Assembly: GCA_029054485.1 (NCBI GenBank)
Contig: JAIDFD010000086.1
Span: 1 to 5,740, forward strand
Direction of reading: 5' to 3'
DNA length: 5,740 nt
Origin: Clostridia bacterium
Lineage (GTDB): Bacteria; Bacillota; Clostridia; Christensenellales; Borkfalkiaceae
Part shown: piece after piece, positions 1 through 5,700 of the stretch
Layout of the letters: every line of letters starts with the position of its first letter
How positions within the stretch are numbered: position 1 is the first letter of the stretch
Notes under the pieces: model-generated
Told to the model about the DNA's origin: nothing
The model's database searches: none
The model's input: only the letters and a program-made list of their open reading frames with translations
Translations under genes and position numbers: made by a program

Positions 1-10
1 TAATTTTTGT

Positions 11-220
11 ATGAAAATACTGTTTGCGCAACGGTTAAGAGAATTGCGAAAAGAAAAAAATCTTTTGCAGAGCGACCTTGCAAAAGATTTAAATATAACC
101 CAACGCAAAATTTCGTACTGGGAAACCGAAAAAATCGAGCCCGACATTTCCTCCCTTTGGAAACTGAGCGATTACTTTTCAGTGAGTATAGATTATCTAA
201 TAGGCAAAAGCGAATTTTAA
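11..220 (+). CDS. Small XRE-family helix-turn-helix transcriptional regulator
   Basis: This 69-residue protein is essentially a single XRE/Cro-C1 type HTH domain. The first helix carries QRLRELRKEKN (residues 7-17). LLQSDLAKDLNIT (18-30) matches the family's LTQEELAKxLGIS pattern, the recognition helix follows at about 30-38, and the family ending WETEKIEPD...DYLIG closes the domain. There is no added ligand-binding or dimerisation domain, as is common for small Firmicutes XRE proteins. It should act in the cytoplasm as a DNA-binding regulator; its targets cannot be read from the sequence. The ATG at 11 gives the standard N-terminus, but only 10 bases precede it and they hold no clear ribosome binding site, so a start outside the window is not excluded. 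I count 36% GC (76 of 210 bases), against 50% in a 60-base sample of the neighbouring glgB, so recent acquisition is possible. It converges on glgB, so shared transcription is not expected. Confidence 0.88.
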   Translation: MKILFAQRLRELRKEKNLLQSDLAKDLNITQRKISYWETEKIEPDISSLWKLSDYFSVSIDYLIGKSEF

Positions 221-258
221 ATAAACCGCCGAGCGCTTCGTGCGCCCGGCGGTTATTT
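219..258. terminator. Probable bidirectional intrinsic terminator between convergent genes
   Basis: A stem of eight pairs (224-231 with 247-254, AACCGCCG against CGGCGGTT) continues past one A/C mismatch into four more pairs (233-236 with 242-245) closed by the loop TTCGT. With one bulged A, the stem can be extended by the flanking AAATA/TATTT. On the + strand it is followed by a T-rich run through about 271; on the - strand it is followed by TTTATTTAAAATT. It therefore suits both the regulator ending at 220 and glgB ending at 260. The 39 bases between the two stop codons are almost entirely this element. Function is inferred from structure and position. Confidence 0.8.
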
Positions 259-259
259 C

Positions 260-2296
260 TTATTTCTTTTTGGCTGTTTTTGCTTTGGGCTTTTCCTTGG
301 CTAACTCTGCGGGGATTTCAACCTGCGGTATGTGCGAAATATCTGTCTTTGCCTCTTTGTGGGCTTTTTGGATTTCGTTGCGCACCTTTTTCTCTTCCTC
401 GTTCTCTTCGGGGGTACTTTCGTGATAGGGCACCTCGAAAATTGCAGATTCCAGCGGGCGCAGATTAAATATGAGCTTATACTTTCTTCCGTCGCAAAGC
501 TCTTCCTTTGCCTCGATTTCAAGCGGGCTGCCATCGGGATAGGTTGAGAATATGCGCTTATATACGCCGCTCACGGGTGCGCCCACGCCCATATCCTGCC
601 TTTCGACGGGCGCGAAGTTGCACACGAAAATCAACGCGTTGTTATAGTTCCACGGGTTGCGCCTTATAAAGGTGAAAATATTTCTGTTATAGTCGCCGCT
701 GTTAATCCACTCAAACGAGTTTTTGCCGCCGCAGTCATTGTACAGCACGGGATAGGATTTGTAGATGTGCAGCAGCGTGCGGTAGCAATCCATTACGTCG
801 CGGTGACCGAAGTCATCGCAGAGCCACCAGTCAAGCCCCGTTTTATAGTTCCACTCGCTCTCCTGTCCGAAGTCCTGTCCCATAAACAACAGCTTTTTAC
901 CGGGGTGTCCCATCATCATTGTGTAACAGGTTTTCAGACTGCCCAGCTTATCCATACGAGAGCCGGGGAATTTGTTGTACATACTGCCCTTGCCGTAAAC
1001 CACTTCATCGTGGGATAAAACCAGCATATAATTTTCATCAAAAACGTACTCGAAGGTATGGGTCATAAGCCCGTGGTGATAGGGTCTGAAAATAGGGTCG
1101 GTGTTGTAGTACTTGATACTGTCGTTCATCCAGCCCATATTCCATTTAAGCCCGAAGCCGAATCCGCCCTGCTTGGCGGGCTTTGTCATTCCCGCTAAAA
1201 TAGAACTGTCCTCCGCAATCAGAAAGGCGTCCGTTCTCGCGCGCAGTACGCTGTTTAAATGTTTAATAAACTCGAAACTCTCTAAGTTTTCGTTGCCGCC
1301 GTAAATATTGGGACGCCATTCGCCGCGTCCGAACGAGTTATAGAGCATAGCCGCGACCGCGTCCACGCGCAAAGCGTCTATGTGGTATTTTTCCACCCAG
1401 AAAAAAGCTGAAGCTATTAAAAAGTTCGATACTTCCTTTTTGCCTAAATCAAAAGCCTTTGTTCCCCACTCGGGATACTCGGCGCGGAGCGGGTCGGCGT
1501 ATTCGTAGAGGGGCGTGCCGTCGAAATTGGCAAGCGCGAAGTCGTCCTTGGGGAAGTGCGCGGGCACCCAGTCCAAAATTACGCCTATTCCGTGTTCGTG
1601 CATATAGTCCACGAAATACATAAAATCCTGCGGCGAGCCGTATCTGGCGGTAGGCGCAAAATAGCCCGTCACCTGATAGCCCCAGCTGGGGTCGAAAGGA
1701 TACTCGCATATACCCATAAGCTCGATATGAGTATAGCCCATGTATTCAACGTATTCGCAAAGCTCGTGCGCGAGTCTGCGGTAGTCGAAAAACTGGTCCT
1801 CGTCCCACTTGGACAAATCCTTTTTCCAGCTTCCGAGATGCACCTCGTAAACCGACATCGGTTTTTCAAGGAAGTTATACCCCTTGCGCTCCTTGCGCCA
1901 TAAGGTATCTTTCCATTTATAATCTTCGAGGTTGACAACGACGGACGCGTTTTTGGGGCGGCACTCGCTGCCGAAAGCGTAGGGGTCTATTTTGCAAACC
2001 TCGCTTCCGTCCTCGCGTACAACGAGGTATTTATACTTCACGCCCTCGCACATACCGGGGACGAAAAGCTCCCATATGCTGTCATCGCATTTTTCCATTA
2101 CGTCCCGCCACGGCGTCCAGCCGTTGCCGTCCGACAAAACGCAGACCGCGCGCGCGTGCGGCGCCCAAAGCACAAAGTGTACGCCGCGCACCCCGCCTAT
2201 CTCGCGTATGTGCGCGCCCATTTTGTTGTACAGCTCGTAATGCGTGCCGTGGTGAAATAAATAGGTATCCAATTCACCGAAAAATCTGTTTTCCAT
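260..2296 (-). CDS. glgB: 1,4-alpha-glucan (glycogen) branching enzyme, GH13
   Basis: GlgB cuts an alpha-1,4-glucan chain and transfers the segment to a 6-hydroxyl, making the alpha-1,6 branches of glycogen in the cytoplasm. The 678-residue protein starts with a CBM48 domain (about 21-110, with FVLWAPHARAV). The GH13 catalytic barrel has all four conserved regions in GlgB form: DWVPAHFPKD (242-251), ALRVDAVAAMLY (308-319, nucleophile D312), IAEDSS (360-365, acid/base E362) and LSHDEVVYGKGS (427-438, D430). The GYQVTGYFAPT stretch (206-216) is also typical. A C-terminal beta domain runs from about 525 to 622. The extra N-terminal domain of the longer enterobacterial enzyme is absent. Unusually, about 52 residues rich in Lys and Glu follow the beta domain and end in AKTAKKK. 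The ATG at 2296 is backed by an AAGGGG ribosome binding site. The gene lies 23 bp downstream of the GH13 hydrolase and is probably co-transcribed with it. Confidence 0.96.
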   Translation of the reverse strand: MENRFFGELDTYLFHHGTHYELYNKMGAHIREIGGVRGVHFVLWAPHARAVCVLSDGNGWTPWRDVMEKCDDSIWELFVPGMCEGVKYKYLVVREDGSEVCKIDPYAFGSECRPKNASVVVNLEDYKWKDTLWRKERKGYNFLEKPMSVYEVHLGSWKKDLSKWDEDQFFDYRRLAHELCEYVEYMGYTHIELMGICEYPFDPSWGYQVTGYFAPTARYGSPQDFMYFVDYMHEHGIGVILDWVPAHFPKDDFALANFDGTPLYEYADPLRAEYPEWGTKAFDLGKKEVSNFLIASAFFWVEKYHIDALRVDAVAAMLYNSFGRGEWRPNIYGGNENLESFEFIKHLNSVLRARTDAFLIAEDSSILAGMTKPAKQGGFGFGLKWNMGWMNDSIKYYNTDPIFRPYHHGLMTHTFEYVFDENYMLVLSHDEVVYGKGSMYNKFPGSRMDKLGSLKTCYTMMMGHPGKKLLFMGQDFGQESEWNYKTGLDWWLCDDFGHRDVMDCYRTLLHIYKSYPVLYNDCGGKNSFEWINSGDYNRNIFTFIRRNPWNYNNALIFVCNFAPVERQDMGVGAPVSGVYKRIFSTYPDGSPLEIEAKEELCDGRKYKLIFNLRPLESAIFEVPYHESTPEENEEEKKVRNEIQKAHKEAKTDISHIPQVEIPAELAKEKPKAKTAKKK

Positions 2297-2300
2297 ATTT

Positions 2301-2307
2301 TCCCCTT
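2301..2307 (-). promoter_or_regulatory. Ribosome binding site of glgB
   Basis: On the - strand AAGGGGA lies just upstream of the ATG at 2296-2294, with five bases between the G run and the start codon. It fixes the start of glgB and shows that the gene has its own translation initiation signal even though it is the second gene of the operon. Confidence 0.8.
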
Positions 2308-2323
2308 AACGTTAATATATTAA
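2306..2323. repeat. Two overlapping perfect palindromes in the gap between the glycan genes
   Basis: TTAACGTTAA (2306-2315) and TTAATATATTAA (2312-2323) are each perfectly self-complementary and share the central TTAA. Together they fill most of the 23-bp gap, include the stop codon of the upstream GH13 gene (2322-2320), and touch the glgB ribosome binding site. Both are AT-rich, so RNA hairpins from them would be weak. They may be a protein-binding site or simply chance in AT-rich spacer DNA. Confidence 0.5.
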
Positions 2324-4359
2324 TTCTGTTTGAATTTACAAGTGAATACACAGCCCGACTTAGCCGCAACGGTAACGAAAATTCTGCCGTGGCTGACAAC
2401 GTACTTAGTTCCGTCGTTTTTAAGCGCGGAGTCGAACATACACACCATTTCAGTGCCGCGTTTGACCCCCATTTCCCAGACGGGAATAAAGAGGTCCAAA
2501 GCTTCGTCCGTGCAGTTGATAATGACTGCGGCGCAGTCCTCGTCGTCGAACCTGCCGTAGGAAATATAGCCGTTGCCCGCGTCCAGTTTTTTGACGCTGC
2601 CCATTTTGAGGCAGTGTACTTTTTTTCTGAGTTTAATCGCGCCCTTGTGGTAGTCGATGAGCGACTTATCCTCGTTACCCCAAGGGTAGGTGCGGCGGGA
2701 GTCGGGGTCGGTCCAGCCGACTTGTCCCGCTTCGTCAGCGTAATAAATTCCCGGCGAGCCCGGCCAGGTCATCTGTATAAGCACCGCAAGTTGCATAACG
2801 CGCACGTCCACGCCCTGCTCCGCCGCATGCGGACCCATAGTCTTTATAGTGCCCACCATACCGTTCGTTCTCGTCAGAAAACGTGAATGGTCGTGGTTTG
2901 AAAGCTGGTTGAGCGCACTGTCAAGCGCGGGGCGGGAAAACTTGGACATATTTTTTGCCATAGCGTCGAAAAACGCCTTGCCGTCCCAAAGTCTGTTGCC
3001 GTCGAAGTCCTCGCTGTGCTTTTCCATACCCGTCAAAAACCAGGTAACGGGTTCCATAAAAGCGTCGTAATTCATAACCGAGTCCCACTCGCCGCCCTTA
3101 AACCACGCAGAGGGGTCGCCGTAATGCTCGGCAAAGACCAGAGCCTCGGGATTGGCTTCGCGCACGCGATCGCGGAATTTGCGCCAGAATTTATGGTTGT
3201 ACTCGGACGAGTGTCCTAAATCCGCCGCAACGTCCAGCCTCCAGCCGTCCACGTTGTAGGGCGCTGAAACCCACTTCGCCGCGGTGGATAAAACGTATTC
3301 CTCCAATTCGGGCGATTTTTCGAAGTTGAGCTTGGGCAGTGTAGCAAAGCCCCACCAGCCCTCGTATTCGCTCTTCGCCTCCAAAGGCTTTTCAAAATTG
3401 AAGTAACTCCTGTACGGGCTTTTCGCCGACTGGAACGCGCCGGCTTCGTAGCCCTTTTTGCCGAGATAAATCCCCTCCCTGTCCAGCCATTTGTTGAACG
3501 AGCCGCAGTGATTGAAAACGCCGTCTATTACGACCTTCATTCCTCGGGCGTGGATTTCCTTTACCAAATCCGCAAAGTACTCGTTGCTCTTTTCGAGATT
3601 TTTCTTCGAGGTTACCCTCTTTATATACTTGGGCGCGTAACCGTTGTTATGCTCCCAATGCTGCATTTCGTGCTGTAAATCCTCTTCTATTACGGCAAGG
3701 TGCGGGTCGATATAGTCGTAGTCCTGAGTGTCGTACTTGTGATTGGACGGCGAAAGGAACAGCGGGTTGAAGTAAATCGCCTCAACGCCCAGTTCCTGCA
3801 AATAGTCCAGCTTAGAGCGAACGCCCTGCAAGTCGCCGCCGTAAAAACAGCGCACGTCCAACTCATCGGGATACTTGTCCCACTGGGTTATCCGCTTTGA
3901 GTGTCCGCCCGTATAAAAATATTCGTTGTCGCAGACATCGTTGTCGGGGTTGCCGTTACAGAACCTGTCCGTAAAAATCTGGTAAAATACCGTGCCCTTC
4001 GCCCAGTCGGGCACCTTTTGTCCGGGCACAAATGAAAACTCGTACTCTTCCTGCGCATTTTCAACGCAGCCGAGCCTGTTGTAGCAAACTACATCGTCAT
4101 CGTCAACCACTTTAAAAAAGTAGCTGATAGTCTTTGCCGTGCAGGTAAAGCTTACGGTGTAATAGTCAAAGGTCTCCTCGCCTTTCTGGGCGGGAAGCTT
4201 GGTCATAGAACGCTTGATTCCGTTTATTACGCAATAGGCGTGCAAAACGTCGTTTTTCATCGTCCGCAATTTTAAAGTTACCCTGTCCCCCGCCTTGGGT
4301 TCGTAAGGCTGTTTGAAACTCTCGGTTTCATCGGCAAAAAGCGCCCTTCTGTTTATCAT
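2320..4359 (-). CDS. GH13 alpha-glucan hydrolase with CBM34-like N-domain (neopullulanase/cyclomaltodextrinase-like)
   Basis: This 679-residue enzyme probably hydrolyses alpha-glucosidic bonds in maltodextrins, cyclodextrins or glycogen. No signal peptide is visible, so it should act in the cytoplasm. Residues 1-113 look like the beta-sandwich CBM34 domain of neopullulanases (FDYYTVSF, ISYFFKVVDDDD). The catalytic domain opens with WAKGTVFYQIFTDRF (119-133) and has all GH13 regions: DGVFNH (279-284), DGWRLDVAAD (371-380, nucleophile D376), FAEHYGD (409-415, acid/base E411) and LSNHDHSRF (486-494, D490). Between IDPHLAV (217-223) and the helix before region I there is an insert of about 40 residues with YIKRVTSKKNLEKSN, which I recall from related clostridial enzymes. 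A C-terminal beta domain covers about 590-679. The start at 4359 has an AGAGG ribosome binding site 7 bases upstream and a good promoter. It is first in an operon with glgB. The exact bond specificity and GH13 subfamily cannot be settled from the sequence. Confidence 0.9.
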   Translation of the reverse strand: MINRRALFADETESFKQPYEPKAGDRVTLKLRTMKNDVLHAYCVINGIKRSMTKLPAQKGEETFDYYTVSFTCTAKTISYFFKVVDDDDVVCYNRLGCVENAQEEYEFSFVPGQKVPDWAKGTVFYQIFTDRFCNGNPDNDVCDNEYFYTGGHSKRITQWDKYPDELDVRCFYGGDLQGVRSKLDYLQELGVEAIYFNPLFLSPSNHKYDTQDYDYIDPHLAVIEEDLQHEMQHWEHNNGYAPKYIKRVTSKKNLEKSNEYFADLVKEIHARGMKVVIDGVFNHCGSFNKWLDREGIYLGKKGYEAGAFQSAKSPYRSYFNFEKPLEAKSEYEGWWGFATLPKLNFEKSPELEEYVLSTAAKWVSAPYNVDGWRLDVAADLGHSSEYNHKFWRKFRDRVREANPEALVFAEHYGDPSAWFKGGEWDSVMNYDAFMEPVTWFLTGMEKHSEDFDGNRLWDGKAFFDAMAKNMSKFSRPALDSALNQLSNHDHSRFLTRTNGMVGTIKTMGPHAAEQGVDVRVMQLAVLIQMTWPGSPGIYYADEAGQVGWTDPDSRRTYPWGNEDKSLIDYHKGAIKLRKKVHCLKMGSVKKLDAGNGYISYGRFDDEDCAAVIINCTDEALDLFIPVWEMGVKRGTEMVCMFDSALKNDGTKYVVSHGRIFVTVAAKSGCVFTCKFKQN

Positions 4360-4366
4360 TTTAAAA

Positions 4367-4373
4367 CCTCTTT
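4367..4373 (-). promoter_or_regulatory. Ribosome binding site of the GH13 hydrolase
   Basis: On the - strand AAAGAGG stands seven bases before the ATG at 4359. With transcription expected to start near 4375, the untranslated leader would be only about 16 bases, which leaves no room for a riboswitch or attenuator. Confidence 0.75.
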
Positions 4374-4381
4374 CAACTTTG

Positions 4382-4411
4382 ATTATACCATATATTTCCT
4401 TTTAAAGTCAA
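4382..4411 (-). promoter_or_regulatory. Sigma-A type promoter with extended -10 for the GH13 hydrolase-glgB operon
   Basis: Read on the - strand, TTGACT (4411-4406) is followed after 18 bases by a perfect TATAAT (4387-4382). TGG stands directly before the -10, giving the TGn extended -10 element common in Firmicutes. Transcription should begin near 4375. No cre-like or other operator sequence was recognised close to it. Confidence 0.8.
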
Positions 4412-4465
4412 TACGGAAAATTAATTAGAATTACTAAAAATCCCAAACATTGGCACATCTTTAAA

Positions 4466-4494
4466 TTGACAACAAAAAAGCGTTATGCTATTAT
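4466..4494 (+). promoter_or_regulatory. Sigma-A type promoter for the YitT-family gene
   Basis: A perfect TTGACA (4466-4471) is followed after 17 bases by TATTAT (4489-4494, five of six consensus bases). Transcription is expected near 4501, giving a leader of about 23 bases before the ATG at 4524. It faces away from the promoter of the glycan operon; the two -35 boxes are 54 bp apart. That AT-rich 54-bp stretch also holds the imperfect palindrome TAATT-AG-AATTA (4422-4433), of unknown meaning. Confidence 0.8.
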
Positions 4495-4511
4495 TTTTTT
4501 ATCAACCGAAA

Positions 4512-4517
4512 AGTGAG
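4512..4517 (+). promoter_or_regulatory. Weak ribosome binding site supporting the ATG at 4524
   Basis: AGTGAG, a partial match to AGGAGG, lies six bases before the ATG at 4524. Weak as it is, it lies inside the predicted transcript, while the alternative upstream ATG at 4485 does not. Confidence 0.5.
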
Positions 4518-4523
4518 ATTTTA

Positions 4524-5639
4524 ATGAAAAAACGTAAAGAAGAAAAAGAGGACGCTCTCCCCGAAGAAGTCGGGTCACAGCCCGAAAAAAAGGAAGCGGA
4601 AACCGTTGCAACGGCAGAAGCCGAAACGCAGTCAACCGCCGAAGACGCGGCGGCAAAGCCGTTGGTGTTCGGCGACAAGGTTCTGACGAAAGCGCAAAAA
4701 AGAAAGCGCGTAGCGCTAAGCTGGACGTTCATGTTCTTCGGCATTTTAATGATGTCGTTCAGCGTTTACTTTTTCCAAACCCCGAATGATTTTACGATGG
4801 GCGGGATTGCGGGTATCGCAATTATTCTCGAAAGCTTTTTAAAACCGCTGGTACCTTTCTTCACGCAGGGCGTGATTATGGCTATAATCAACGTGTTCCT
4901 GCTAATTCTTGGACTTATCATTCTCGGCAAGCAGTGTACGATTAAGACTGTAATCTGCTCGCTCTTCTACACGGGATTTATCTGGCTTTTCGAGTATCTC
5001 GATGTGGTTGGTCTAATTAACATTGCCGTTGGCAGGGTTGAAACCGTGGTCGACCCCGAAACAGGCGAAACGGTTACCCGCGCATTACGGACGCTTACCG
5101 ACCAGAGGTTTATGGAGCTTGTTTATGCAATCCTGCTCTTCGGTATCGGCGGCGCACTGGTGTTTAACAGCGGTTCTTCATCGGGCGGCACCGATATTAT
5201 CGCGCTTATATTAAAGAAGTACACAAAGCTGAACGTTGGCTTCGCGCTTATGCTTATCGACTTTTTGGTCGTCTGCATTTCGTTCTACACCTTCGAAAGC
5301 GTTGAAAGCGGACTTATTTCGCTTTTGGGACTCTTCACAAAATCCTTCCTTTTGGACAGCGTGATAGAGAGTATTGGCAAAACCAAATACATAACGATTA
5401 TCACACAGCAGCCCGAACTTATTTCGGATTATATTTTAAAGGTAATAAACCACGGCTTTACAATGTACGATGCCGAAGGCGGATATTCGCACCAGAAGAA
5501 AAAGGTGCTTGTAACGGTCTGCAAGCGCAGTGAAGCAATAAGGCTTAAAATCAAGATTCACGCCGTTGACCCGACCGCGTTCGTTATCATCACAGACGCT
5601 AACGAGATACTGGGCAAGGGCTTCGGCGTAAATTACTAA
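4524..5639 (+). CDS. YitT family membrane protein (DUF2179 C-terminal domain)
   Basis: This 371-residue multi-pass membrane protein belongs to the YitT family, whose biochemical function is unknown. Residues 1-62 form a hydrophilic, charged, low-complexity tail rich in Lys, Glu and Ala. Hydrophobic segments follow at about 63-84, 92-110, 113-135, 140-165, 197-215, 237-257 and 260-278. The family's glycine-rich signature appears as NSGSSSGGTDIIA (215-227). The C-terminal soluble DUF2179 domain covers about 300-367, with GFTMYDAEGGYS (311-322), KKVLVTV and the closing DANEILGKGF (358-367). A hydrophilic loop at about 169-195 (with VDPETGETV) separates two membrane segments and looks longer than usual for the family, judged from memory. 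I chose the ATG at 4524 because the longer frame starts at 4485, upstream of the expected transcription start. The gene has its own promoter and diverges from the glycan operon; a functional link is not evident. Confidence 0.9.
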   Translation: MKKRKEEKEDALPEEVGSQPEKKEAETVATAEAETQSTAEDAAAKPLVFGDKVLTKAQKRKRVALSWTFMFFGILMMSFSVYFFQTPNDFTMGGIAGIAIILESFLKPLVPFFTQGVIMAIINVFLLILGLIILGKQCTIKTVICSLFYTGFIWLFEYLDVVGLINIAVGRVETVVDPETGETVTRALRTLTDQRFMELVYAILLFGIGGALVFNSGSSSGGTDIIALILKKYTKLNVGFALMLIDFLVVCISFYTFESVESGLISLLGLFTKSFLLDSVIESIGKTKYITIITQQPELISDYILKVINHGFTMYDAEGGYSHQKKKVLVTVCKRSEAIRLKIKIHAVDPTAFVIITDANEILGKGFGVNY

Positions 5640-5674
5640 GCGTTTCGCTTAACTACGTATCTTAATTACCCGCG
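5635..5674. repeat. 40-bp direct repeat, copy A, overlapping the end of the YitT-family gene
   Basis: This copy begins inside the last codons of the membrane protein gene and includes its stop. It matches copy B (5701-5740) at 37 of 40 positions, with differences at repeat positions 11, 20 and 21. The start-to-start spacing is 66 bp. Near its left end it contains the perfect hairpin TAAGCG-TTT-CGCTTA, and it ends in TTAATTACCCGCG. The type of element is not recognised; an intergenic hairpin repeat family is the simplest reading. Confidence 0.85.
5637..5651 (+). terminator. Hairpin starting at the stop codon; possible weak terminator or mRNA 3' end structure
   Basis: TAAGCG (5637-5642) pairs perfectly with CGCTTA (5646-5651) around a TTT loop, and its first three bases are the TAA stop codon of the YitT-family gene. 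No T-run follows (the next bases are ACTACGTATC), so it is a poor intrinsic terminator and may be only part of the repeat. Confidence 0.3.
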
Positions 5675-5677
5675 TAC

Positions 5678-5700
5678 TTGATTTACATACCACAAATCAA
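5678..5700. repeat. Inverted repeat between the two direct repeats
   Basis: TTGATTT (5678-5684) and AAATCAA (5694-5700) are perfect reverse complements around a 9-base loop. They take up 23 of the 26 bases that separate the two 40-bp repeats. The spacer is therefore itself able to form a hairpin. Confidence 0.6.

Noticed and set aside
7..468. A + strand frame of 153 codons beginning with TTG and running into glgB.
   Set aside because: It overlaps the well-supported regulator in another frame, passes through the terminator hairpin and lies antisense to glgB; its product has no recognisable domain and looks compositionally random.
1556..1903. A + strand frame of 115 codons antisense to glgB.
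   Set aside because: It is a mirror of highly conserved glgB coding sequence with no ribosome binding site or known domain.
2389..2886. A + strand frame of 165 codons antisense to the GH13 hydrolase.
   Set aside because: The opposite strand encodes conserved catalytic sequence (region IV area and beta domain); the antisense product shows no family features, and long antisense frames are common at this base composition.
260..4359. Frameshift or broken gene in the two large GH13 genes.
   Set aside because: Both read through at family length with all four catalytic regions and all three catalytic residues in order.
4360..4465. Riboswitch, T-box or attenuator ahead of either divergent gene.
   Set aside because: Both predicted transcripts have leaders of only about 16 and 23 bases, and no extended stem structure or terminator is seen in the region.
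4450..4468. TTGGCAC at about 4450-4455 resembles the -24 box of a sigma-54 promoter.
   Set aside because: No TGC-type -12 box stands at the required distance, while a nearly perfect sigma-A promoter lies immediately downstream.
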